Origin: Collinsella sp. AF25-2LB
Lineage (GTDB): Bacteria > Actinomycetota > Coriobacteriia > Coriobacteriales > Coriobacteriaceae
DNA: 64,000 nt
Assembly (NCBI RefSeq): GCF_003458415.1
Contig: NZ_QRUF01000001.1
Coordinates: forward strand, 160,823 to 224,822
Direction: 5' to 3'
Made by a program: the position numbers and the translations under genes. Positions 55,493 to 64,000 of the stretch are shown one piece after another (within the stretch, counting starts at the first letter, position 1; every line of letters begins with the position of its first letter). Below the pieces are notes generated by a model, which ran no database searches, was not told the origin of the DNA, and saw only the letters and a program-made list of their open reading frames with translations.

Positions 55493-56005
55493 ATGGGTTT
55501 CTTTTCTCGCCTAATGGGTGGTTCGGATAAGCAGACGACTGCGGCTTCCGAGTTCGAAATCCTCGCTCCCGTTTCCGGCGAGCTTGTTAATCTAGAAAAA
55601 ACCAATGACCCCGCTTTTAGCAGCCGTGCAGTGGGCGATGGCGTTGCCGTGGTTCCCCAAGAGGGAACGGTGTGCGCTCCTGTTTCCGGTACCGTCGCCG
55701 CTCTGTTTCCGACTGAGCACGCGCTGGGCATCATGTCCGATAACAGCTCTGCTCAGGTGATGCTGCATATCGGAATCGACACTGTTAAACTTGAGGGCAA
55801 GGGCTTCCATGCGCTTGTTGCCCAGGGTGATCACGTTGACGCGGGCCAGCCCCTCGTCGAGGTCGATTTCGACGTGGTTCGCGCTGCCGGCTTTGATCCC
55901 ACGGTCTTCGTTATCGTGTGCGAGCGTTCGGAGAACTCGACTCTTCGTGAGCATGCTTCCGGCCCTGTTGCTGTTAAAGAGCCTGTCGTCTGGCTTTCCG
56001 AGTAA
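55493..56005 (+). CDS. PTS glucose-type IIA protein
   Basis: 170 residues from the ATG at 55493 (AAGGGA upstream; an in-frame ATG at 55475 is possible). A Crr-like IIA domain: PVSGELVNLEKTNDPAFSS, then the phosphorylated His in VMLHIGIDTVKLEGKGF (about residue 88). It receives phosphate from HPr and passes it to the IIB domain of the transporter encoded downstream. Confidence 0.9.
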   Translation: MGFFSRLMGGSDKQTTAASEFEILAPVSGELVNLEKTNDPAFSSRAVGDGVAVVPQEGTVCAPVSGTVAALFPTEHALGIMSDNSSAQVMLHIGIDTVKLEGKGFHALVAQGDHVDAGQPLVEVDFDVVRAAGFDPTVFVIVCERSENSTLREHASGPVAVKEPVVWLSE

Positions 56006-56023
56006 ATTCTTGTGGTGGGTACC

Positions 56024-56878
56024 GTGGTTATCAAGCGAGTTTTTAACAACAACGTCGCAATGGTCACTTCGGACGATGGCTCCGAGCTCATCGTCATCGG
56101 TCGAGGCCTCTGCTTTGGCCGTCATGCCGGCGATGCCATCGACGAGGCGTCGATCGAAAAGACCTACGCGTTGCAGGAGGGAACTTCTCAGGACTCGCGT
56201 ACGATTGACCGCTTGGCACATCTTTTGGAGTCCATCCCCACCGTCAACCTCGTGATTTCCGAGGAAATCGTTCAGATGCTTCGTCGAGAGCTCAATGCCG
56301 ACATCAACGATAAGATTCTCATTGCTCTCGCAGACCATATCAGCCTTGCTTTGGAGCGCGAGCGCAAGGGCGTCCCCTGTGAGAATCCGTTGCTACTCGA
56401 GATCCAGCAGTTCTATCGCAAGGAGTACGCGCTTGCGGGCCGTGCGCTGCAGATTATCAAGGAGTATATGGGCATCCAGATGAGCGAAGAAGAGCAGGGT
56501 TTCATTACGCTGCATATCGTCAACGCCACCATGCCGCAACGCTCCGATCGTCTGATTGTTTCGGTCCAGCTTGTTCGCGACGTGCTCGCGATTGTTTCTG
56601 AGCGCTATGCTACGACCCTCGATGACACCTCGCTGCCTTACGAACGTTTCGTTCGTCACCTGCAGTTTTTCGCACAGCGAGCGCTCGATCCTACGGCCGG
56701 GCAAATCAACGGAGACGCGCTGTTCCGAATCGATGAAACGGCGTATCTGTGTGCATTCTCGTGCGCGGACGCCATAGCCGCTCACTTGTCGTCTATCTAT
56801 AACGTTGTCGTTACCGATGCCGAAAAGAGTTATCTCGCATATCACATTGTTAACCTGCTTGGAGAACCTGGTCTCTAG
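56024..56878 (+). CDS. BglG/LicT-family transcriptional antiterminator
   Basis: About 284 residues from the GTG at 56024, where the RNA-binding domain begins as usual (VIKRVFNNNVAMV); a GTG at 56012 is also in frame. Order: CAT RNA-binding domain (1-55), PRD1 (about 65-165) and PRD2 (about 170-280), each with histidines for PTS phosphorylation (ADHISLALE, TLHIVNA, AYHIVNL). It should bind the leader at 55380-55412 and allow transcription when the sugar is present. Confidence 0.9.
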   Translation: MVIKRVFNNNVAMVTSDDGSELIVIGRGLCFGRHAGDAIDEASIEKTYALQEGTSQDSRTIDRLAHLLESIPTVNLVISEEIVQMLRRELNADINDKILIALADHISLALERERKGVPCENPLLLEIQQFYRKEYALAGRALQIIKEYMGIQMSEEEQGFITLHIVNATMPQRSDRLIVSVQLVRDVLAIVSERYATTLDDTSLPYERFVRHLQFFAQRALDPTAGQINGDALFRIDETAYLCAFSCADAIAAHLSSIYNVVVTDAEKSYLAYHIVNLLGEPGL

Positions 56879-56977
56879 GCATAACGTGCCCACACATCGA
56901 TTGATATAAGGCAAGGCTCACGGTCTTGTCTAGGGCACATCTGTCTTAATTTGCGGAAAAGGAAGGGGAGTACCGCT

Positions 56978-58594
56978 ATGACCGCAAAAAAGAAGTTCAA
57001 TTTCAAAGCGCCGTTGGAGGTGTTCGCGAAGTCGATCGTCCAGCCGATGATGTATCTCTCGGTTGCCGGCATCCTGCTCATCGTGGGCATTATTCTGACC
57101 AACAAGACCATCTGCGCTTTGGTCCCCGTACTGGGCTCCGGTCCGTTCCAACTTGTGGGCGCCGTTGTCTATCAGTCGCTGATGTTTATCATCAACAACC
57201 TCTCGATTCTGTTCTGCGTGGGCATCGCCGGCGCCATGGCAAAGAAGAACAAGGGTCATGCTTCGCTGATCGCCCTGATGTCGTTCTTCCTGTTCCTGCA
57301 GGCTAACAACATCGTGCTCAACGCCACCGGCTCTCTTGCCGATGCGAGCGGCATGCTCGGTCTTACCGGAACCGGCCAGGCCACCGTTATGGGCATCCAG
57401 GTACTCGATACTGGCGTGTTTGGCGGCATCATTCTCGGTTGCATCACCGGTGCCGTGTTCAACAAGTACTCGAACAAGCAGTTCCCCATTGCCCTTTCGA
57501 TGTTCTCGGGCGTTCGCTTCCCGTTCCTGATTATGATCATCATCTCCTGGATCATGGGCGCTGGCTTCTGCATCGTTTGGCCTCCGGTTCAGGGCGCCAT
57601 CTCCTCCGTTGCCGGCATCATTAAGGAGTCGGGCAACATCGGTCTGTTTATCTACGGCATGCTCAACAAGCTGCTCGTTCCCACCGGTCTGCACCACCTC
57701 ATCTACACCCCGTTCCAGTTCTCCGATGTGGGTGGCACCCTGACACTGGGCGATCAGGTTATCGCCGGCGCCTACCCCATCCGTGTCGCCGAGATGGCAA
57801 TGACGGGCCAGCCCTTCTCCGATAGCACCTACTTCAACAGCTACACCTTCAACAACCTGTGGCCCTACATCGGTATCGGTCTCGCCTTTATCGTCACCGC
57901 TTACAAGGGGAACAAGGATAAGACCAAGGCCGTTATCATCCCGCTGATCATCACCGCCGTGCTCTCCTGTGTCACCGAGCCCATGGACTTCCTCTTTGTC
58001 TTTGCCGCTCCCGTGCTCTTTGTCGTTCACTCGGTTCTTTCCGGCATCTTCCTGGTCCTGCTCAAGGTCCTCTCCGTGCCCGCTTCGACTGCAGGCGGCA
58101 TCATCAACATCGTGGTTTCCAACCTGGTCCTCGGTGTCGACAAGACCAACTGGCCGGTTATGCTGGTGCTTGGAGTCGTCAACGCCGCTCTGTACTTCTT
58201 CCTCTTCACCTTCCTTATTAAGAAGCTCAACCTCCACACGCCTGGTCGCGAGGAGGAGTCCGAGCTCGCCGAGTCCGTTGCCGAGGGCGAGGCCGCCGCG
58301 TCTGTCGCGGTGAAGCAGGGCGCTGTTGCCGCGGCTCCCGCAGAGGGCGTCGATGCAGGTATTGCCGACCTGGTCGCAGGTCTTGGTGGCAAGGACAACA
58401 TCGAGGAGCTCGAGAACTGCTTTACGCGTCTCCGCGTGAACGTTAAGAACCCGGACCTCATCAATGAGGACCTCATCAACCACGTGCCCAACAGCGGCAT
58501 CAACCGCAACGGCAATAATATCCAGATCATCTTTGGCATGAAGGTCGCCGAGATGCGCGACAAGGTCGAAAACGCAATTGAGAAGGAGCAGTAA
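56978..58594 (+). CDS. PTS alpha-glucoside transporter IICB
   Basis: 538 residues. The IIC membrane domain (about 1-425) has about ten helices; LVPTGLHHLIYTPFQF is the sugar-binding loop of the glucose/maltose group. After a linker rich in Ala and Glu comes a IIB domain with the phosphorylated Cys in ELENCFTRLRVNV (about 480). AAGGGGAG precedes the ATG. It is likely specific for alpha-glucosides such as maltose, since a GH4 enzyme follows after 3 bp. Confidence 0.9.
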   Translation: MTAKKKFNFKAPLEVFAKSIVQPMMYLSVAGILLIVGIILTNKTICALVPVLGSGPFQLVGAVVYQSLMFIINNLSILFCVGIAGAMAKKNKGHASLIALMSFFLFLQANNIVLNATGSLADASGMLGLTGTGQATVMGIQVLDTGVFGGIILGCITGAVFNKYSNKQFPIALSMFSGVRFPFLIMIIISWIMGAGFCIVWPPVQGAISSVAGIIKESGNIGLFIYGMLNKLLVPTGLHHLIYTPFQFSDVGGTLTLGDQVIAGAYPIRVAEMAMTGQPFSDSTYFNSYTFNNLWPYIGIGLAFIVTAYKGNKDKTKAVIIPLIITAVLSCVTEPMDFLFVFAAPVLFVVHSVLSGIFLVLLKVLSVPASTAGGIINIVVSNLVLGVDKTNWPVMLVLGVVNAALYFFLFTFLIKKLNLHTPGREEESELAESVAEGEAAASVAVKQGAVAAAPAEGVDAGIADLVAGLGGKDNIEELENCFTRLRVNVKNPDLINEDLINHVPNSGINRNGNNIQIIFGMKVAEMRDKVENAIEKEQ

Positions 58595-58597
58595 ACA

Positions 58598-59980
58598 ATG
58601 ATCATTACTCTGTGTGGTGGCGGATCCACCTTTACCCCCGGCATCGTCAAGTCCATCGCCCTGCGCAAGGACGAGCTCGACGTTGACGAGATTCGTCTGT
58701 ACGACATCAACGAGGAGCGCCAGCGCAAGATCGGCGTGCTCGTGGACTGGATTTTGCACGAGGACCTCGGCCTGGACATCAAGCTCACGGTGACCACCGA
58801 CAAAAAGACGGCTTTTACCGACGCGAGCTTCGTGTTTGCCCAGATGCGCGTGGGCGGCTACGCCATGCGCGAGCAGGACGAGAAGATTCCGCTGCGTCAC
58901 GGCTGCGTGGGTCAGGAGACTTGCGGTTGCGGCGGCCTTGCCTACGGCATGCGCACCATCTTCCCCATGGTCGAGCTGATCGATGACGTTGAGAAGTACG
59001 CCAAGAAGGACTACTGGATTCTCAACTACTCCAACCCTGCCGCCATCGTCTCCGAGGGCTGCCGCGTGCTGCGTCCCAACGCTCGTATCATCAACATCTG
59101 CGACATGCCGATCGCGATCATCGACGTGGTTTGCGCCGCGCTCGATATCGACAAGAAGGATGTCGAGTACGATTACTTTGGCCTCAACCACTTTGGTTGG
59201 TTCACCTCGATCCGCCACAAGGGCGAGGAGGTGCTCCCGCAGCTGCGCGAGTACATCAAGGAGCATGAGATTCTGCTGCCCGACTCTTACCTCAAGGGCA
59301 TGGGCTCGCTCATGGCAAAGAAGCCCGAGGAGGCCGTCGACGAGCACCCCGAGCAGAACCGCCACACCAAGGGCAGCTGGTACTACGTCTGGAAGGGCGA
59401 GTACGAGATCATGGAGTGCTTCCCGGAGTACCTGCCCAACACGTATCTGAACTACTACCTGCAGCAGAAGGAGTTCGTCGAGCACTCCAACCCCGAGCGC
59501 ACCCGTGCTAACGAGGTTGAGGAGACGCGTGAGAAGAACCTCTTTGATGGTATCGACCATTACGAGAAGACGGGCGAGATCGACGAGAGCACGTTCTATG
59601 CGGGTAGCCACGGCGACTGGATTGCCGATCTGGCTATCGCTCTGAAGAACGACACCAAGCAGCGCTTCCTGGTCATTTGCGAGAACAAGGGCGCCATCCC
59701 CAACATGCCCTACGACGCTATGGTCGAGCTGCCTGCCTACATTGGCAAGAACGGCCCCGAGGTCATCAGCCGCGACAACATTCCGCTGTTCCAGCAGGGC
59801 CTCATGATGCAGCAGCTGAACTCCGAGAAGCTCATTGTCGAGGCTACGATCGAGGGTTCGTACGAGAAGGCGCTTAAGGCCTTTACGCTCAACAAGACCG
59901 TGCCGTCGATGAAGGTCGCCAAGGAGGTTCTCGACGACATGATCGAGGCCAACAAGGGTTACTGGCCCGAGCTTAAGTAA
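58598..59980 (+). CDS. 6-phospho-alpha-glucosidase (GH4)
   Basis: 460 residues. NAD site IITLCGGGSTFTPGIVKS at the N-terminus, then RVGGYAMREQDEKIPLRHG, VGQETCG, LNYSNPA, the metal-binding Cys-containing ICDMP (about residue 168), and LNHFGWF (His about 199). These are the residues that hold NAD+ and Mn2+ in GH4 6-phospho-alpha-glucosidases (MalH/GlvA group; the CDMP form is typical of alpha-enzymes). It cleaves the phosphorylated disaccharide delivered by the PTS. Confidence 0.93.
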   Translation: MIITLCGGGSTFTPGIVKSIALRKDELDVDEIRLYDINEERQRKIGVLVDWILHEDLGLDIKLTVTTDKKTAFTDASFVFAQMRVGGYAMREQDEKIPLRHGCVGQETCGCGGLAYGMRTIFPMVELIDDVEKYAKKDYWILNYSNPAAIVSEGCRVLRPNARIINICDMPIAIIDVVCAALDIDKKDVEYDYFGLNHFGWFTSIRHKGEEVLPQLREYIKEHEILLPDSYLKGMGSLMAKKPEEAVDEHPEQNRHTKGSWYYVWKGEYEIMECFPEYLPNTYLNYYLQQKEFVEHSNPERTRANEVEETREKNLFDGIDHYEKTGEIDESTFYAGSHGDWIADLAIALKNDTKQRFLVICENKGAIPNMPYDAMVELPAYIGKNGPEVISRDNIPLFQQGLMMQQLNSEKLIVEATIEGSYEKALKAFTLNKTVPSMKVAKEVLDDMIEANKGYWPELK

Positions 59981-60013
59981 AAGCAACAGGGTCGCTGGCC
60001 GCATGCCTGAAGC

Positions 60014-60049
60014 AATGCCCCGCCCACGTGATTGCGTGGGCGGGGCATT
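60014..60049 (+). terminator. Terminator of the PTS operon
   Basis: AATGCCCCGCCCACG pairs perfectly with CGTGGGCGGGGCATT around TGATTG; only a short T-rich tail follows. Confidence 0.8.
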
Positions 60050-60236
60050 GTCGTTTGGTAACGCGTTTTATCAAATATGGCATTTATCTGCGATAATGTT
60101 CATTTTCACCGCTGATGGTGACATTTCATACCGCCTGCCGAACTGCGTGGAGACCTAACAACTTTTTAGGTCAGTGTTGTGCGTGTAGCAATTTCGCCCG
60201 GCCTCGCCTCCGGGCTGCCATGTGAGAGGGGATCTT

Positions 60237-62069
60237 ATGGCTCGACTGCACGTAATGGAACGCAGCCACGCTCAGGCCGTCATGGACGACCTGCACGATG
60301 CACTCGGACGTCGTCTGGCGGTGAGTTCACTCGCCCCGTGCCCCGTCGAGTTTACGGCGGCGCTCGTCAACCTGTGCTCCACCCAGAGCTGCGGCAAGTG
60401 CACGCCCTGCCGCGTGGGCCTGAGCGCGCTGAGCGACCTGCTCGCCGATGTGCTCGAGGGCCGCGCCGACGAGTCCACGCTCAACTTGATTGAGCGCACG
60501 GCCCGCACCATCTACCTTTCGAGCGACTGCGCCATCGGCTACGAAGCTGGCGCCATGGCACTCACGGCCATTCGCGGCTTCCGCGACGATTTTGAGCACC
60601 ACATCCGCGAGCACTCCTGCGGCTTTGACCGCGAGGCTCGCGTCCCGTGTGTCTCGGGCTGCCCGGCGCACGTCGACATTCCTGGTTACATCTCGCTCGT
60701 CGAGGCAGGCCGTTATGCCGACGCCGTCAAGGTCATCCGCAAGAACAACCCACTGCCGCTCGTCTGCGGCTTGGTGTGCGAGCATCCCTGCGAGATGCAC
60801 TGCCGCCGTGGCATGGTCGATGATCCCATGAACATTCTCGCCCTCAAGCGTTTTGCCGTTGAGCACAGTGACCTCAACGACCACAAGCCGCATGTAGTGG
60901 ACAACACCGGCAAGCGCATCGCCGTGATCGGCGGCGGCCCGGCCGGCCTTTCCTGTGCCTACTACCTGGCCGTGATGGGCCACAAGGTGACCATTTTTGA
61001 GCAGCGCCACCACTTGGGCGGCATGCTGCGCTACGGCATCCCCAGCTATCGTCTGCCGCGCGAGCGCCTGCAGGCCGAGATCGATTGGATCTTGAGCGCC
61101 GGCATCGACGTTGAGCTCGATCACTCCGTCAACGGCGAGGAGCTTGTCCGCCTGCGCGACGAGTTCGATGCCGTCTATCTGGCCATCGGTGCCCATAGCG
61201 ACAAGAAGCTCGGCCTTCCGGGCGAAGAGGCGCCCGGCGTGGAGTCGGCCGTCAAGATGCTGCGTGCCATTGGAGACGACGAACTGCCCGACCTGAGCGG
61301 CCAGCGCGTGTGCGTCATCGGCGGCGGCAACGTGGCCATGGACGTGGCGCGCTCTGCCGTGCGCTGCGGCGCCGAAAAGGTAAGCATCGTCTACCGCCGT
61401 CGCATCTGCGATATGACGGCTCAGGACGCCGAAATCGCCGGCGCCCAGGCCGAGGGTTGCGAGGTTCTGGAGCTTACGGCCCCGCTCGCTATCGAGACGG
61501 GCGAAGATGGTCGCGTGAGCGGCCTGCGCGTGCAACCGCAGATTATCGGCGAGCCCCGCCGCGGTCGTCCGGCTCCGCGTGCCGCCGCTACGCCCGAGCG
61601 CGTCATCCCCTGCGAGCGCGTGTTTGTCGCCATTGGCCAGGACATCGATTCCAAGCCGTTTGAGGACATGGGCATCGCCTGCAAGTGGGGTTGCGTGGTC
61701 ACCGACTCGGACGGTGCCGTGCCCAACTTCGATGGCCTCTTTAGCGGCGGCGACTGCCAGACCGGCCCCGCCACCGTCATCCGTGCCATCAACGCCGGCC
61801 GCGTGGCTTCGGCAAACATCGACCGCTATCTGGGCTTCGACCACAAGATCAAGCTCGACGTGGAGCTGCCGACCGTTCAGTTTAAGGGCAAGCACGAGTG
61901 CGGCCGCTGCGAGCTGGGTGAGCGCGAGGCCGGCGAGCGTATTCACGATTGGAATCTGGTCGAGCAGGGCCTTACCGAGGAGGAGGCGCGCCAGGAGGCA
62001 AGCCGCTGCCTGCGTTGCGACCACTTTGGTTTTGGCGCGTTCCGCGGAGGGAGGAACCTGGAATGGTAG
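60237..62069 (+). CDS. NuoF-type Fe-S/GltD-like flavin oxidoreductase
   Basis: 610 residues. The N-terminal 110 residues carry the N3-type cluster motif SCGKCTPCRVGL as in the end of NuoF. Then a GltD-like part: cysteines for 4Fe-4S clusters (CVSGCPAHVDIP, CGLVCEHPCEMHCRRG), FAD site RIAVIGGGPAGLSCAYYLA (about 226) and NAD(P) site RVCVIGGGNVAMDVARSA (about 361). A last CGRCELGE and CLRCDHFG follow. It should pass electrons from NAD(P)H to the hydrogenase encoded next (7-bp overlap). The ATG at 60237 follows GAGAGGGGA. Confidence 0.88.
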   Translation: MARLHVMERSHAQAVMDDLHDALGRRLAVSSLAPCPVEFTAALVNLCSTQSCGKCTPCRVGLSALSDLLADVLEGRADESTLNLIERTARTIYLSSDCAIGYEAGAMALTAIRGFRDDFEHHIREHSCGFDREARVPCVSGCPAHVDIPGYISLVEAGRYADAVKVIRKNNPLPLVCGLVCEHPCEMHCRRGMVDDPMNILALKRFAVEHSDLNDHKPHVVDNTGKRIAVIGGGPAGLSCAYYLAVMGHKVTIFEQRHHLGGMLRYGIPSYRLPRERLQAEIDWILSAGIDVELDHSVNGEELVRLRDEFDAVYLAIGAHSDKKLGLPGEEAPGVESAVKMLRAIGDDELPDLSGQRVCVIGGGNVAMDVARSAVRCGAEKVSIVYRRRICDMTAQDAEIAGAQAEGCEVLELTAPLAIETGEDGRVSGLRVQPQIIGEPRRGRPAPRAAATPERVIPCERVFVAIGQDIDSKPFEDMGIACKWGCVVTDSDGAVPNFDGLFSGGDCQTGPATVIRAINAGRVASANIDRYLGFDHKIKLDVELPTVQFKGKHECGRCELGEREAGERIHDWNLVEQGLTEEEARQEASRCLRCDHFGFGAFRGGRNLEW

Positions 62070-63706
62070 AGCTCAACAACCCCACTGTCAGCGATAACAC
62101 CGAAAGCGGAGCACTCAATATGGTCAAGCTCACTATCGATAATTGCGAGGTCGTGGTGCCCGAGCACACCACGATCCTGGACGCGGCCAAGTCCGTCGGC
62201 ATCCAGATTCCCACCCTGTGCTACCTGCGCGATCTGAACGAGATCGGCGGCTGCCGCGTGTGCGTGGTCGAGGTTGAGGGCTGCGACCAGCTGGTTGCCG
62301 CCTGCAACAACTACGTGCTCGATGGCATGGTGGTCCACACCAACAGCCCCAAGGCCCGCGAGGCGCGCCGCACCAACGTGCAGCTGCTGCTTTCGCAGCA
62401 CGATTCACGCTGCACGAGCTGTGTGCGCAGCGGTAACTGCAACCTGCAGACCATTGCCAACGACCTGGGCATTTTCTATCTGCCGTATCAAAGGCATTTG
62501 GCGGGCGAGGGCTGGGATTTCGATTTCCCCATCATCCGCGAAAACGACAAGTGCATTAAATGCATGCGCTGCATCAAGGTGTGCGAGAGCGTACAGGGCC
62601 TAGGGATTTGGGACCTGACCAACCGCGCCACGCATACCGCCGTGGGCACCCGCGGGCGCGTGCCGATCGGCAAGACCGATTGCGTCGCGTGCGGCCAGTG
62701 CATCACGCATTGCCCGACGGGCGCGCTGCGCGAGCGCGACGACACCGAGACCGTGTTTGACGCGCTCGCTAATCCCGACAAGATCGTGCTGGTGCAGATC
62801 GCGCCGGCCGTGCGTAGTGCTTGGGGCGAGGAGCTCGGCATTCCGCGCGAGGAGGCAACCGTCGAGCGTCTGGCTTGCGCGCTGCGCCGCGTAGGCTTTG
62901 AGTATGTGTTCGATACCGATTTCTCGGCCGACCTCACCATTATGGAGGAGGGCTCCGAGCTGCTCGAGCGCCTGGGCGCCGCCGCTAAGGGTGAGGGCGA
63001 CAGCCGCGGCTGGCCCATGTTTACGAGCTGCTGCCCGGGCTGGGTGCGCTTTGTGAAGGCACGTTACCCCGAGTTTGTCGACAGCCTGTCCACGTCAAAG
63101 TCGCCGCAGCAGATGTTCGGCGCTATCGCCAAGACCTACTACGCCAAGGTGCTGGGCGTGGAGCCCGAGCGTCTGTTCGTGGTGTCCGTTATGCCATGCA
63201 CGGCCAAGAAGGCCGAGTGTGCGCTGCCGAGCATGATGGGCGAGGGCGGCGCGCCCGACGTGGACGTTGCGCTGACGGTGCGCGAGATGGTGCGCATGAT
63301 CCGCGCGAGCCACGTGAGCGTTGACACGCTGGTCGAGGAGCCGCTCGATACGCCGTTGGGCTTTGGCACGGGCGCGGGTGTGATCTTTGGCGCCACGGGC
63401 GGCGTGATGGAGGCCGCCGTGCGCTCGGCATATTACCTGGTGACGGGCAAGAACCCGGATGCCGACTTCTTCACTGACGTGCGCGGACTCGAGGGCTGGA
63501 AGGAGGCCGTGGCCGATATCGACGGTACCAAGGTGCGCGTCGCCGTGGCGCACGGGCTGGGCAACGCCGCCCGTCTGCTCGACGCGATTCGCGACGGCCG
63601 TGTGAGATATGACTTTGTTGAGGTCATGGCGTGCCCGGGCGGCTGCGTCGGTGGCGGCGGTCAGCCCATCCACGACGGCTGCGAGCTGGCGGCTGAGCGT
63701 GGCTAG
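62063..63706 (+). CDS. [FeFe] hydrogenase, ended early by an in-frame TAG
   Basis: 547 residues to the TAG at 63704-63706. N-terminal 2Fe-2S domain (CYLRDLNEIGGCRVC), His-Cys3 cluster site (HDSRCTSCVRSGNC), two 4Fe-4S motifs (CIKCMRCIKVCE, CVACGQCITHCP), and the H-cluster motifs TSCCPGW, MPCTAKKAE and ACPGGCVGGGGQP. The same frame continues after the TAG with the usual C-terminal residues (IRFSHENPD, YREFLGEPLS, LLHT) to a stop at 63872. The active-site ligands lie before the TAG, but about 55 residues of the fold come after it. It may be a nonsense mutation, readthrough, or a sequence error. Confidence 0.9.
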   Translation: MVELNNPTVSDNTESGALNMVKLTIDNCEVVVPEHTTILDAAKSVGIQIPTLCYLRDLNEIGGCRVCVVEVEGCDQLVAACNNYVLDGMVVHTNSPKAREARRTNVQLLLSQHDSRCTSCVRSGNCNLQTIANDLGIFYLPYQRHLAGEGWDFDFPIIRENDKCIKCMRCIKVCESVQGLGIWDLTNRATHTAVGTRGRVPIGKTDCVACGQCITHCPTGALRERDDTETVFDALANPDKIVLVQIAPAVRSAWGEELGIPREEATVERLACALRRVGFEYVFDTDFSADLTIMEEGSELLERLGAAAKGEGDSRGWPMFTSCCPGWVRFVKARYPEFVDSLSTSKSPQQMFGAIAKTYYAKVLGVEPERLFVVSVMPCTAKKAECALPSMMGEGGAPDVDVALTVREMVRMIRASHVSVDTLVEEPLDTPLGFGTGAGVIFGATGGVMEAAVRSAYYLVTGKNPDADFFTDVRGLEGWKEAVADIDGTKVRVAVAHGLGNAARLLDAIRDGRVRYDFVEVMACPGGCVGGGGQPIHDGCELAAERG

Positions 63707-63874
63707 GTGCTGTGGAGCCTGGATGCGAAGGCGGACATTCGTTTCTCGCACGAGAATCCCGATGTCCAGGCGTGCTACCGCGAGTTCTTAGGCGAGCCGC
63801 TCTCGCCACTGGCCGAGGAGCTGCTGCATACCGACCATCACGCATGGACGATGCCTAACGAGGGGACATGCTAG
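63707..63874 (+). pseudogene. C-terminal remainder of the [FeFe] hydrogenase
   Basis: 55 codons in frame with the hydrogenase, after the TAG. They encode the conserved end of the family: SHENPD, REFLGEPLSPLAEELLHT. It has no ribosome binding site of its own. If the TAG were read as an amino acid the full protein would be 603 residues. Confidence 0.8.
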
Positions 63875-63876
63875 CG

Positions 63877-64000
63877 ATGCGCGCGTTTGATTTTGAGATG
63901 TCGCGCCGGGGGTTTGCCTCGGCGCTCGCCGCGGGCGCCCTGTCACTTGCGCTCGCGGGCTGTGGCGGCGGGGCTGCCGGTGCCGGGTCCGCCGCGGGCT
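63877..64000 (+). CDS. Tat-signal lipoprotein (N-terminal fragment)
   Basis: The gene runs off the right edge. The N-terminus holds a twin-arginine signal SRRGFASALAAG and a lipobox LALAGCGGG, so the product should be exported folded and anchored as a lipoprotein. It starts at the ATG at 63877 or at 63868, both in frame; GAGGGG at 63860 fits 63877 better. It follows the hydrogenase closely; many such lipoproteins are solute-binding proteins, but nothing here identifies the substrate. Confidence 0.7.
   Translation, partial: MRAFDFEMSRRGFASALAAGALSLALAGCGGGAAGAGSAAG

Overview
This window is a piece of a high-GC Gram-positive gut-type anaerobe. The gene content fits a Coriobacteriia member, most likely Collinsella: an [FeFe] hydrogenase, a split transketolase, an LPxTG surface protein, PTS sugar uptake, a rubredoxin/flavin reductase pair, and an FtsE and a bL31 that carry low-complexity extensions. 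The genus is inferred from gene content and sequence style, not from a search. Genes sit on both strands. Housekeeping genes end almost always in TAA or TAG.

Layout. 1-1971: start of a HAD phosphatase, citrate synthase and an ACT-domain protein, all on the minus strand. 2153-9428: a probable remnant of an integrative element, bounded by a 64-bp direct repeat with two mismatches. It holds a decayed tyrosine integrase, an XRE regulator with a DUF2975-like membrane protein and, divergent from them, a two-module ABC exporter cassette ending in a small secreted tyrosine-rich peptide (a bacteriocin-like system). 9540-26663: core genes for ribosomal protein bL31, SecA, RF2, a YitT-family protein, split transketolase, FtsE/FtsX and RNase R, then a stray serine recombinase, a VanZ-like protein, an ArsC/Spx-like protein, tRNA-Gln and tRNA-Glu, a TPR protein and SmpB. 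26869-29014: flavin reductase, rubredoxin (47 aa) and an Nramp metal transporter. 29458-35642: both glutamate synthase subunits. 35995-39798: an unknown gene, a nuclease-like (DUF559/AbiEi-type) gene and an amidohydrolase. 39906-43546: a zinc-ribbon membrane protein and a copper operon (copA, CopZ-like chaperone, csoR) with a visible CsoR-type operator. 44045-51000: a large LPxTG coiled-coil/CAP surface protein, a membrane Ser/Thr kinase and an FHA protein. 51508-55149: DEAD-box helicase and a flavodoxin/ferredoxin protein. 55380-59980: an alpha-glucoside PTS operon (IIA, BglG/LicT antiterminator, IIBC, GH4 6-phospho-glucosidase) with a possible antiterminator switch in its leader. 60237-64000: a NuoF-tail/GltD-like flavoprotein and an [FeFe] hydrogenase interrupted near its end by an in-frame TAG, then the start of a Tat/lipoprotein gene.

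The most unusual non-coding signal is a family of 59-bp imperfect palindromes (17-bp arms close to TGTCTCGATCTGTAACA and its complement, variable centre). Fifteen units lie between 29136 and 51237, most in clusters of two to four at a strikingly regular period of about 80 bp. In several units the variable centres remain self-complementary although their sequence differs, which points to a selected hairpin. Six units flank the nuclease-like gene at 37062-38132.
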